NCBI GenBank assembly: GCA_039519185.1
Contig: CM076846.1
Span: forward strand, 153,746,406 to 153,810,405
Direction of reading: 5' to 3'
Source of the DNA: Astragalus membranaceus
Taxonomy: Eukaryota > Streptophyta > Magnoliopsida > Fabales > Fabaceae
DNA: 64,000 nt
Shown one piece after another: positions 34,574 through 44,685 of this stretch (its first letter is position 1; every line of letters starts with the position of its first letter). The notes under the pieces are model-generated. The model ran no database searches. It was given only the letters and a program-made list of their open reading frames with translations, and was not told the origin of the DNA. Both the position numbers and the translations under genes were made by a program.

Positions 34574-37500
34574 GGTATTGTGAATACAGAGTCGCAGGTC
34601 GTTCTTTTCGTGGTAGACACTACAGAGGCATTCTGGACAGAGAGGGTATATTTTTGAAACCAATTTTCTTAATTAAAGTTTGGTAGATATTTAATTAATT
34701 AAGTACGCAACATTTATCTATTTCTTCTATTTTGTAGATTTTTTCTACACGCCAGGATGTTGAAGAGTGGGCTAACGCGGTTGGGAGGCGTATTGGAATT
34801 GTGGTTATCATCGTAAGATCTGACAAAGCTGGAGGTAAAAGGGGTTCTAGAGATAAGATTATATTTGGTTGCGAGAAGCAAGGGAATTGGTCTAATGATT
34901 CTAGAGTTTTCGGGTCTAAAAGAAGAAACTGTCCGTTTACATTGAGAGCTACTTGTACAAAACGTCATGGGGGTTGGCGTGTTAGTGTTAGGTGTGGTCT
35001 TCACACACATCAGTTGCTTACTACCCCGGTTGGGTCGACAGCTTTTGGTCGTTTAACTAAGCCGCAGAAAGCTATTGTTAATGAGCACACTGATTTGAAT
35101 GTTGCCCCGAAAGATTGTCTTACTGCTTTGAAGAACCATTATCCGAACAACGTCACTTCTCTTCCTCAAATATATAGGCAGCGTTACGCCTATAGGTCTT
35201 CTAAGAGGGGTCCTAGAACGGACATTCAAGAGCTTTTGAGATTGATTGAGACGCAAAATTATTTATGTTGGAGCAGAAAATTTGAGGGTTCCGATGTGGT
35301 CAGTGACATCATGTGGGCGCATCCCACTTCAATTAAGTTATTCCGGTTGTTTCCAAAGGTTCTTATTCTTGACACCACCTACAAGACCAACAAATACAAT
35401 CTACCTCTATTGGAGATTGTAGGTGTCACTTCAACGGAGTTAACTTTCTCGGTTGCTTTTGCCTATATTTCACACGAGCTTGGAATTCATTTTACTTGGG
35501 CATTGCAGCAACTAAAAGAATTATTTGACTTGCACGGACTTCAGCCTCAGGTGTTGTTGACTGATAGAGATCTTGGTCTTATGTCCGGTATTGTTGATGT
35601 CTTTCCTTCCGCTACAAATTTGTTATGTTCTTGGCACGTGACTAAAAATGTGAAAGCAAAGATTAAAGAGTTGGTGCACGTGGATAGGCAAAAGGACGTT
35701 CTCTGTCTTTGGCATAACATTATCGATTCACTTGACGAGTCAGAGTACTCAGGTCACTTGAAGATTTTTGAGGACTCCTGCGTTGATTTGCCCGCTCTTA
35801 TTAAGTATGTGCATGACACGTGGTTGACAAAGCATAAGGAAAGATTTATCTTGGCATGGACAAACCAGATCCCACACTTCGGGAATTAGACCACCAATAG
35901 GTATTTTTATCGTAGCTTAAATTTTTTTGACACGTGTTTAGTATTTTTATTGTAGTTTAAATTTTTTTGACACGTGTTTAGTATTTTTATTGTAGTTTAA
36001 ATTTTTTTGACACGTGTTTAGTATTTTTATCGTAGTTTAAATTTTTTTGACACGTGTTTAGTATTTTTATTGTAGTTTAAATTTTTTTGACACGTATTTA
36101 GTATTTTTATCGTAGTTTAAATTTTTTTGACACGTGTTTAGTATTTTTATCGTAGCTTAAATTTTTTTGACACGTGTTTAGTATTTTTATCGTAGTTTAA
36201 ATTTTTTTGACACGTGTTTATTGTTATTATTTAAGAGTCGAGTCAGCTCATTGGACTTTGAAGAGATAGTTGAGGACTTCTGGAGGTGACTTGTCTAAGT
36301 CTTTTACATCTATGCATGAGATGCTTACTATTCAATTTGATAAAGTCATCGGGTCTTTTCAAAGAAGCATCAACCGTATTGAAGTGGCTTCCAATACTCC
36401 TTTGTTTAAAAAGCTTCGCGGTCTTGTCTCTTTAAATGCTTTGGATCATATTGTTAAAGAGTTTTCAAAATCGACATCTGGGGTTGGATATGACAAAGCC
36501 CGCTGTGGATGCATTATTAGAAAGACACATCTTCTTCCTTGTGCTTGTGAGCTAGGTGTGTACCATGTCTCCGGTACTCCTATTCCGTTGGATGTTATAG
36601 ACGACCATTGGAAAAAATTGAGTTTGGATTCTATGGATGATAAATTCTCGCAGGAAAAATCGGCTGACTGTGATATTTCTTACCAAATGGAGATGATTTG
36701 GGCGAGATATAATCGTATGACTCCTGAGGAGAGATTTGTCTTCAAGAAACAACTTAATGAGCTTGCATTCCCTACCACTTCTTCAATGGTAGCACCACCA
36801 TTTAAAGTTAAAACAAAAGGTGCACCAAAGAAGAAGAAGCAGAAATTATATGATGTCAAGCGTGATCCTTCTGGGTGGGAGCATGTGGATGACAAGATGA
36901 AACTGACTCAAGAATCTGGAACTTCTTCCAAAAATTCATCACAGCGGTCTTCTTGTATAAAATCATCACAGCGGTGTTCAATCCTATCTCAGAGTGTTTC
37001 TAAGAAATTAACACATCAGGGTGACACAAAATTCAATTTACCGTCGGTTCCTCATCACGTGCAACCATATGTGGAAAAAATTATTGATGTTGAACGGGAT
37101 GGTAATTGTGGGTTCCGAGCAGTAGCGGTTGGTCTCGATCTTGGCGAGGATAGTTGGCCTATAATTAGGCAAGATTTAATCAAAGAAACAAAGGAGAGGG
37201 AGCAACTATATACTTACATGTTTGGAAAGGACAGACTTGCTGTGCTTAGAAAATCGTTATCCATTGAATACCCCGGTTTCCAGAAGGAGGATAAGTGGTT
37301 GAGTTTGCCTGAGATGGGGTACTTTATAGCTACTAAGTATAATGTGGCCCTAGTTCAATTGTCTTTGGATATGAATTTTACTTATCTTCCTTTGAGAGGT
37401 AGTTATTCTTCTTCCAAGTATAAAATCATATGTATTCTTAACGTCAGGGATATCCATTGGATGCATATTTCGATCTCCCCTGTCTGTCTGTTGCCTCCAG

Positions 37501-37658
37501 TTGCTTTGATGTGGTCTCATAATCGATCAGATGAATCTACTTCATGGCTGGATCCTTATACCGGTCGTTTTGCCCTTTGGCAGTCTACCGCTTTGAAGAT
37601 GCCCCGTCTCCCTCCCACTTTTGTAGACTTAACCCATGATTCCGACGATTTACATTGA
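34574..37658 (+). pseudogene. MULE transposase fused to SWIM finger and OTU protease
   Basis: Likely exons are 34574-34645, 34738-35900 and 36236-37658, all with GT-AG edges. Exon 2 encodes a FAR1-like region (CEKQGNW...RRNCPF...H.H), then the MULE catalytic domain: LILDTTYKTNKYNLPLLEI, LLTDRDLGLM and CSWHV, ending WTNQIPHFGN. Exon 3 has VESAHWTLKR, a SWIM-type finger (CGCIIRKTHLLPCAC), a Lys-rich linker, and an OTU cysteine protease domain with DGNCGFRA (catalytic Cys) and IHWMHI (catalytic His). The transposase would act in the nucleus. The OTU domain would cleave ubiquitin-type links. Two in-frame TAG stops (35887-35889 and 36267-36269) break it. The GTG at 34801 is not a real start. Confidence 0.8.
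35901..36220 (+). repeat. 40-bp tandem repeat, eight copies, in the transposase intron
   Basis: The unit is gtatttttatygtagtttaa plus atttttttgacacgtgttta, with very few changes between copies. It fills nearly the whole second intron. Seven of eight units hold a CACGTG G-box core (one reads cacgta). The first unit begins at the splice donor itself (gtattt), so each unit repeats a donor-like edge. Confidence 0.95.
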
Positions 37659-37739
37659 CATTTATTGTATTTATCATTATACCCACATTTTTGTAACTAT
37701 CTATCCATATATACCAATTACAAATATTAAGTGTTTTAA

Positions 37740-38035
37740 CTGTTTTTTGAAGTCGGATTTACCCTGGAAGAAGGTAAATCCGCTTCGTAATTTAGCAAAG
37801 CGGATGTACCCCCACAAAAGGTAAATCCGATTTACTAAATTACGAAGCGGATCTACCTGCGTTGTAGATACATCCGATTCACTAAATTACGAAGCGGATT
37901 TACCTGTGAGGAGTAAATCCGATGCGAAATTTATAAACTCAATCGGATCAAGTTAAATCCGATTTTGAGCTGGTGAAATCGGATTTACCTAAAATGGGTT
38001 AGATCCGCTTTGCAATTTGGGATAGATCCGCTTTG
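37740..38035. repeat. Palindrome array between transposase and PB1-like gene
   Basis: It has cggatttacc / ggtaaatccg arms as at 33020-34060, with aagcggat variants. An array in the middle of the element, not only at its ends, suggests that two elements or element ends were joined here. Confidence 0.75.
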
Positions 38036-38039
38036 ATCA

Positions 38040-38098
38040 ACGGTGCAGATTGCACCGACAATATCAACGGTGCAGATTGCACCGACAATATCAACGGT
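38040..38098 (+). repeat. 27-bp direct repeat upstream of PB1-like gene
   Basis: atcaacggtgcagattgcaccgacaat occurs twice in tandem, and a third atcaacggt begins the next unit. The same words occur in the reverse sense upstream of the minus-strand copies near 17765 and 26655. It lies just upstream of the TATA box, so it may be promoter sequence. Confidence 0.75.
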
Positions 38099-38118
38099 TG
38101 ATAATGGTTGACGAACTC

Positions 38119-38126
38119 TATAAATA
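38119..38126 (+). promoter_or_regulatory. TATA box of the PB1-like gene
   Basis: TATAAATA about 95 bp before the ATG at 38216. The same arrangement occurs before the homologues at 17659 and 26549. Confidence 0.55.
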
Positions 38127-38867
38127 CCTATTGCCAAACCTCATTCTTGTCACTCCAAAATTTCACTATTAGTCACTCCCTAAATCATTATCAGCTTCTT
38201 ATTCTCCACCAAAAAATGCCCCTAACACAATACACACGGGATTCATCCCTCACTATCATTCATCATCAGGGCATCATCACCAACAAAGATGATGGTGTCT
38301 GTTTCGAGGGGCTTGACACAATGCAGTGCAGGCTTAAACACAACATAACATTCGCTCAGCTAAAAGATAAACTGCTGGGTAAAGTGCAAGTGGAGGGTGA
38401 CGAGCGAGAGATAACTCGTATAGTTTATCGGAAAAAGGATTGGGCTGATGGACGTGTGCTCTGCTCTACAATGGATATCAAGAACGACGGTGACGTCCAA
38501 GCAATGATGTCCATTCTGTTGAACCAAGGGTAAACACTCCTTTATTTTGTATGATAATAAATTACATCATATCTACTAATGTTTCAAGTTGAGCAAAGTG
38601 CAGGACTTAATTTAAAGAGAAGAAGACACAAAAGAAGAGAAGCTTGAAGAAGAAGCAACATATGAAGTTCAAAACCTTAAATTGTGTCTAAGCCTTTTTA
38701 GGACACTTGGTAAAGGTCCTATCACCTAAAGTGTGTGGCACTTTAGCTATTGAGAGAGATGACTTTTCAAAACATGCATGATGCATAAAAATAGTTTTGA
38801 AAAAAATATTTCAAAATTGCATGCATGCATAAGGTGGCAAGTTGAAAAAATTATTTTTAGGAAAGCT

Positions 38868-39295
38868 TGGAATCGATTTCCAACCCATTTCATAGGCCTT
38901 GGAATCGATTCTCAGGACCTCCTATATGGCCTGAAAATCGATTCCTTCATGTTTCCAAAGAGCCATGAATCGATTCCCATGCCTTCCAAAAAGAAAAGAA
39001 TCGATTCCCTATTAATTCAACTAGCCTAAGAATCGATTCCTCCTATTTTTTATGAACTACGAATCGATTCCCTATGCTTCTAAATGAACTGAGAATCGAT
39101 TCTCAGGACCTCCATATGGCCTGAAAATCGATTCACTCCTTTCTTCATAAACAATGAATCGATTCCCTCTTTTTCCAAAACATCAATGAATCGATTCCTT
39201 TCTTATTTCAACTAAACAATGAATCGATTCTTTTATTTTTTAAAGGCAATGAATCGATTCATCAACATTTTGACTTGATCAATGAATCGATTCTT
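38868..39295 (+). repeat. aatcgatt palindrome array inside the solo LTR
   Basis: About 14 copies of aatcgatt, mostly flanked as gaatcgattcc, spaced about 30 bp apart with unrelated spacers. Confidence 0.9.
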
Positions 39296-39780
39296 CACTT
39301 ATATTAAATGTTTTTCAAAAATTTCAACGGTGCCTAAGCCTATAAATACCTGGGTTGAGCTTCACCTCCAACATCTCTTCATCTCACAATTTCTCTCTAT
39401 ACGATTCTAGATCTATACTTGTGCTTCATAGTTTTATTTGTTAAAAAGCTTTTTGATTTCGAAATTGTCATATTATCTTCAAAAACTTTTTTTATCAATC
39501 TAAATCTAAGATCTTGAGCTTCATTGTTTTGATCTTGTTAAAAGTCTTTTGTTTTCGAAAATCATAGAATCTTTTCTAAAAGGCTTTTATAATTTTGCAA
39601 AGCTAGTTTCCACTGTCATATCAATCTTTAAGCTTTTGCAAAAACAAGATTTCATATTTTAGAGCATCTATTTTCCTAAGATCACTCATCTCTCTCAGTT
39701 CTAAACTGACACATTCTAAGAAGTGATTGGATCTCTAGATCTCAAATTGTGTAAACCTTATATTGTTTTAAGTGGTTTTT

Positions 39781-39945
39781 TTGAAATCCTGGGAGTTTTT
39801 CTTGGGTCTCTCAATCGGGTGATTGAGTTGGTTTTGAAATCCTGGGAGTTTTTCTTGGGTCTCTCAATCGGGTGATTGAGTTGGTTTTGAAATCCTGGGA
39901 GTTTTTCTTGGGTCTCTCAATCGGGTGATTGAGTAGGTTTTGAAA
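39781..39945 (+). repeat. 53-bp tandem repeat, three copies
   Basis: ttgaaatcctgggagttttt followed by cttgggtctctcaatcgggt and gattgagttggtt repeats with almost no change. It lies in the 3' part of the solo LTR. Confidence 0.95.
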
Positions 39946-40910
39946 TCCTTAGCGGGTGCTTGGGTTCTCAGTTCAGGGGAATTGAGATTCACTAGTGTTG
40001 AAGTCGACTGTTTGTATTAAACTCTCTTCAATATAGTGGTTGCTAAGTCCAAGGGTTGAAAAGCCTAAGGCCGAGGACGTAGGGGTTTTATCCCGAACCT
40101 CGCTAAATATCTGTGTCCCTCTATCCCTTCTCTCTTTATATTTTGCACTATTATTATAACTGTTTATTATTATTATTATTATTGTGCTTATTGATATTAT
40201 CACTATCATTATCACTGTTTATTGTTTATATTACTGTGCTTAAATTACTCTGTCATATAAACATATTAATTGTGATATTATCAATACTCATCAATCATCT
40301 TCTACTCCTCTTCTCTAAGATCTAATATATTCAATATCCTGATTATCTCTAATAATATCTTTATTGGAAATATTGAATACAATTTAAACAACTCTTGCTT
40401 GTTTTCTTATCCAAAAGTTCAAATCACATTTTCCGCATCCGATTTGAAAAAGAATATAATCATCATTTGCGAAAAGAATCCATATTTACTCATAACCTTA
40501 TTCACCCCCCCTCTAAGGTTATACTATAGTCTAACACATTCATGCTATGTTTAAGTGGCACGGTTATCTGCATTTGCACGTCGAAACGACACGGACCGTC
40601 GCTGAGATCCTTCGTCGTTTCACTCCACCAGCTCATTAGTTGCTCTCATTTTATCGTTTTCACTATCGCTCATTTATTTCAGGAAAATGGGTCTTTTATA
40701 TTTTATTGTTATTTTAATTGGTTATTGTCGTTGGTTATGTTTTATCTTTTATCGCATGAAATCGAAATTATTTGTTTTATCCACAAATATAATAAACAAG
40801 AAATACTAATAATCAAGTAATGTGAAAATAGTTCAAGCATAAACAAAAAATACTAATAATCAAGTAATGTGAAAATAGTTCAAGCATAAACAAAAAATAC
40901 ACAAAACCCC

Positions 40911-41279
40911 CTAGTGACGACGCCCCGGTGGTAGCCTATCCAGTAATCGGTAGAGGCGAGCGTATGTCTGACTACCCATTCTAATGTCTCCGCTCTCAAG
41001 CCCCCTCCGAATCTCGTCCCCCACAATCTGTAGCAAATCGTGCTGTACTGGTGGTGCAGCTGGCTGCACTGGTGGTGGTGGTGGTGATGAAACCGGTAAG
41101 AGTCTAGGAATAGATGCTCTCACATACCAATGTATGTAGTCCGGAGCAACCTGACCCAACTCCTCAGCAGCATAAGTAGCACGCAAAATCCCACATCCGG
41201 GTGTTTTGGGCAAACCCAAGCAATCTCTGAGCCAGCTTGTTACCATGGTTGGTAACCTTCAATTTACGCTCATATGTCT
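40911..41279 (-). pseudogene. PMD-type gene, C-terminal part with internal deletion
   Basis: Near 41279 one frame reads TYERKLKVTNHGNKLA, as after the first exon of transposon plant-mobile-domain genes. A second frame gives WLRDCLGLPKTPGCGIL and ATYAAEELGQVAPDYIHWYVRASIPRL, then a proline-rich linker and a tail LYRLLDRLPPGRRH. The central mobile-domain core between these two parts is missing and the frame shifts, so the gene is broken. The second part has the same layout as 15343-15860. Confidence 0.55.
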
Positions 41280-41356
41280 GCATTATAAAAAAATAAAAAA
41301 ATAAGGCTATGTAAAAAAATTAAACTAAAAAGGCTACGTAAATAAATAAAACTTAC

Positions 41357-41713
41357 CGGGTCTCTCAATATAATAGAACAGACATGAGATCCTAGTCCAG
41401 TGAATAGCTCATGCTGCTCCTCATGCTGCTGAGGCGGATGATAGGGCTCCTCCTGGTACTGCTGCTGCTGATACTGGTGCTGATAATACTCCTGCTCAGC
41501 CATAGAATGGCCCTCGGACATAGAATGCTCATCAAGAGGATGCCCCTGCTGGCCCTCCTCATACTGATAGTCCGGGGCCTCCTCCACCTGCTGATACTGC
41601 TGCTGTCTCCTATGGCGGGCAGACGCATGACCCGCAATCCTGTGGCGGGTGCGTGTACTCGGAGCACCTGGTGATGCCCGAGACGAAGACTCCCCTCGAT
41701 ACCTGTTTGACAC
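41357..41713 (-). pseudogene. PMD-type gene, first exon (Gln-rich)
   Basis: From ATG 41713 the frame reads MSNRYRGESSSRASPGAPS, an Arg/His-rich part and a Gln/Tyr/Glu-rich stretch to GSHVCSIILRDP, where a gtaag donor lies (41351-41356). Low-complexity Gln runs suggest a disordered N-terminal region. The following exon (41279 and below) is damaged. Confidence 0.5.
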
Positions 41714-41739
41714 TGAAAAAACAAATTTTTAGAAAAATA

Positions 41740-41935
41740 AAAATCAAATCGGATCTACCTATATCCGATGGGAAATCAGATATAGGTATATACGATTGGA
41801 GAATCGGATTTACGTAATTCCGACTTACTTGTTTACGAAGCGGATGTGTGGATCGGATATAGGTAGCTCCGATGCGTAAGTCCGATGGGAAATCGGATGT
41901 ATCTCTGAAGGTTAAATCCGATAATCTCTAGAAAA
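41740..41935. repeat. Subterminal palindromes of element B, right end
   Basis: aatcggat / atccgat arms as at the left end, more diverged. Confidence 0.7.
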
Positions 41936-42274
41936 TTTCTGGTCAAACGGATGCAAGTGATAAATGATAAATGTTTTGTAATTTTATCAAAATTTTAAGG
42001 GTATTTTGGTATTTTCATAGGGCTGATGGGGATAGATGAGAGTTGATGGGGGTACCAAAAAAAAAACCCAAAAAAAAACCCTTTGTATACTCTATCTCCC
42101 CTTAGTCCATCCTTTTCTTTTGTTAAGTGTACTCTACAATACATATTCAAACATCTTCTGATTCCTCTTTCCTTTCAATTAGAATTATTGTGTGAAACAA
42201 GAGTCTTACAAATTTGCTTCACTTCTTTTCATCTTTTCATTCATTTTTATTTTTTATTTAATCATTTTTATACA

Positions 42275-42700
42275 ACAACTAACCACATTTGTTCATCTTT
42301 TTGTAGCACTCTATCTTATCTATATCTTATCAACTCTAAATCCAATTACAGGTTGTGAGAAAATGAAAAAAATTGTTTCGAAGAAGAAACATAGTTTGAG
42401 GCGCCTGAAACTGAAACATACCGCCGATCCACCAACAATGCCTGACCGTACATCTGCTCCACGCCGCCATAAAGGTTTTTATTTTTTTCCTTTCATCTAG
42501 ACAACAACTAACCACATTGGTTCATCTTTTTGTAGCAATCTATCTTATCTATTTCTCTTCAACTCTAAATCCATTTACAGGTTGTGAGAAAATGAAAAAT
42601 CTTGTTGCAAAGGAGAAACATATTTTGAGGTGCCTGAAACGGAAACTGAAACATATCGAGACTGGTATTGTTTTTTCTAATATCATTTGTTTTAAGAATG
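42275..42700 (+). repeat. Tandem duplication (about 228 bp) with an exon-like core
   Basis: caacaactaaccaca.t.gttcat through gaaactgaaacata occurs twice (42275-42420 and about 42502-42655). Each copy has an acceptor (ttacag) and an exon-like frame, GCEKMKKIVSKKKHSLRRL and GCEKMKNLVAKEKHILRCL. Confidence 0.75.
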
Positions 42701-43115
42701 TTCCATCATGATTAATGATTAATTCATTTCTATTGTACGTGTTTGGAAGTAGAAGATAGAAAACGGGAGCCGCTTGAATATTGCGAGTACTCACGGTATG
42801 GGGGGAAGTGTTATCTTCCTAAAAAGTTCTTTGAAAGTGCCATGCCACTTTCGGGATTTCCTTTTCAAGACAGACATATTTGCTGGCTGTAATTCTGGTA
42901 ATTATTGCTCGTAGTTTTTCATTGTGTATTTTCTCTGTTACTCTGTCTACTTATTCTTTGATTTTTGAATTCAGCTTATTTAGATGGTGATTTTGAATAT
43001 GGTTCTGATTATTATGACTCTGTCGATAATTTACTTTCAGCTTTTGGATACTTTGATGAACCTGAAGGCAATGCCAAAATCACCCGTGAAATTCCTCGAT
43101 ATATTAGTAATTGAA
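42353..43115 (+). pseudogene. Unrecognised multi-exon gene, 5' part
   Basis: Exon-like pieces are the duplicated Lys-rich exon (42353, 42580), a frame reading VEDRKREPLEYCEYSRYGG through FPFQDRHICWL and a stop (42750-42892), and one after a ttcag acceptor reading AYLDGDFEYGSDYYDSVDN through FDEPEGNAKI (42976-43115). The pieces have codon-like composition, but I cannot name the family. Copia DNA begins at 43228 and separates this from a possible further exon at 51905-52065. Confidence 0.35.
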
Positions 43116-43227
43116 TGCTGTGCATGCTTGTTGCTGCAGGTTGTGTGATAACAATTATCCTAGGCCAGTAGTATGTTAATGATTTAGCAGTTGGACTGCC
43201 CTTCAATGGTTGTATACCTCTTATTGT

Positions 43228-44548
43228 TGTTAAAATTCATACTAATATACTATTCTTTTGCTTGCAGGTAGTATTATCAGATTGAACGGGGTGCAAAGAG
43301 CAAACCCAGATGTGGTAGGCCCAACAAAAACAGCTACTGGTTTACTGGACAAAAATTAATTTGCGGAACCCAGTGGATCTCCACTGTTCCTCCCCGCGGG
43401 TCCTGCTGACCCGGTTCGCTTGGATCAGTATATAACCTTTTTCCAGAAACCCTAGCTTCAGTTTCTTCAAGAATTTCTCTCTCTCCTTCTTGCTGCTCTG
43501 CGGCGATTTCTTTCTTCTCCGTTCAGAACCCAACTAGGGTTCTTGATCTTTGATGATTTCTTTGAGAAATCAAACCAGAATTTACAAGCGAAGCTTCGAT
43601 TTTACACGGAAATCAGGTATACCTTTTTCTTCTTCTCTAACTCTTTTCTGTTTTCTTTCGGTTTGAAACCCTAGGTTTCAATACTGACTTTGGCTTTATT
43701 TCTTGTTGTTTCTGAGGATGATCTTGGTAGATCTTGAGGTTACGCGCAAGAATCTGCACGTAATGAGGTAGAATACTTCCTTTCTCTTAGAGCTCAGTTT
43801 CTGTTCAAGGTTCTTCAAACCCTAGCTTTCTGAAACTGTTCTCCTGGTTGTAGATCTGTGAAGATCTACTACTGAAGATATTCAAACAGGTATAAAATCA
43901 CTTCTCTGATCTTTACTTGTGTTGTTTGATGTCTCTGATTATGCTAAACACCTTTTGATATCTGTTTTTCTGTGTTTGCATGCTCTGGATCTTCACACCT
44001 TGAAGATCACTAACAGTTGTTCTTTCCGTAAGAACAAGGTAGATTTTCACCCTCTCTCTCTATTTTTTCTTTTCCTGTGTTTTTCAGTCACTGAAGCAAC
44101 ACTAAAACTGATTCTTTGCTATATTCCTTTCACTTGTTTGCGAGGTATGAACTTCAACCACTTGTTGAAGTTGCTGGTACACAAACTCTCAGAAGAATGG
44201 CAATGAAACTGTATACTGAACAGAAAGGAAGCAGAAGACTTAGAGTAAATGAAAATGTAAAACTTTATTGCTTTGTAAACTGTTAGATATTTACATGCTG
44301 GGTGATGTATCTATATATACACATGATCTCAACGGCTAGTTAGTTTGTTAGCTTGGTTAAAAGTTTGTTATCAACAAACTGTTTTATACTAACAAACTTT
44401 AACCAAGTTTTAACAAACTATAGCTGTTATCTTTTAAGGACTGTTTGAACAGCTATCAAGGACCCCAACGGCTAGTTTAGTTATTTACTAAACTAGTTGA
44501 TTAAGATTTTGTAATAAGGGTAAGGTTTTGGTTTCTGATTATAAACCA
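43228..44548 (-). mobile_element. Copia LTR, 3' LTR of the full internal region
   Basis: It is 1321 bp. On minus it starts tggtttataatcagaaacc after a purine-rich tract (aagggaggatat) and ends ttttaaca. A TATA-like tatatata lies near 44315 on minus. It differs from the LTR at 49070-50390 at about ten positions by eye, so the two are young. The 5 bp to its left, attgt, also occur at 51797-51801. Confidence 0.85.
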
Positions 44549-44685
44549 ATATCCTCCCTTAATCACAAACCCAAACCTTAGCTAGGCAACTTCTAAATAA
44601 CAGGACAGACCCCTGTTTTAGTCACAAAGTATTAATGGTCTGAGACAAGCCCTCAGACAATAGCTCTTAGGTTACTGCTTCTGGT

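Larger units (their letters stand above)
38517..40536 (+). mobile_element. Solo LTR (2020 bp) with CATTC target duplication
   Basis: It begins tgttgaaccaaggg and ends tagtctaaca. The 5-bp duplication cattc lies at 38512-38516 and 40537-40541. It contains an aatcgatt palindrome array, a tataaatacc box near 39343 and a 53-bp tandem repeat. No internal region is present, so it remains from LTR-LTR recombination. Its length and its pyrimidine-rich end (ttcacccccc) resemble SIRE/Maximus-like copia LTRs; the lineage is a guess. Confidence 0.9.
38216..40639 (+). pseudogene. PB1-like gene split by a solo LTR
   Basis: Part 1 (38216-38516) starts at ATG and reads MPLTQYTRDSSLTIIHHQG, CFEGLDTMQCRLKHNITFA.LKDKL, ITRIVYRK and DIKNDGDVQAMMSI. 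The LTR then intervenes. Part 2 (40542-40639) resumes in the same frame with HAMFKWHG..., TVAEILRRFTPPAH and a stop. Removing the LTR and one target duplication gives a full frame of about 133 residues. The domain resembles the PB1-like module of MuDR-type transposons; here it is a stand-alone gene with its own TATA box. The role is unknown. Confidence 0.65.
34166..42070. mobile_element. Large Mutator-like element B (transposase-OTU, PB1-like, PMD)
   Basis: The left end (ttttttatacccccatcagc near 34170) and right end (gagttgatgggggtaccaaaa near 42055) are inverted. Internal genes are, in order: transposase with OTU protease (plus), PB1-like gene (plus) and plant-mobile-domain gene (minus). 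A 2.0-kb solo LTR sits in the PB1-like gene. In-frame stops in the transposase and a deleted PMD gene make it a dead copy of a once larger autonomous type. I could not settle the target duplication. Confidence 0.75.

Noticed and set aside
38868..39295. CRISPR-like array of regular repeats and spacers
   Set aside because: The repeats are only 8-10 bp palindromes inside a plant LTR.
34166..42070. Intact autonomous Mutator element
   Set aside because: Two in-frame stops in the transposase, a solo LTR in the PB1-like gene and a deletion in the PMD gene make this copy inactive.
43919..44206. 95-residue frame, nearly repeated at 49761-50048
   Set aside because: It lies within the two copia LTRs and has no known domain.
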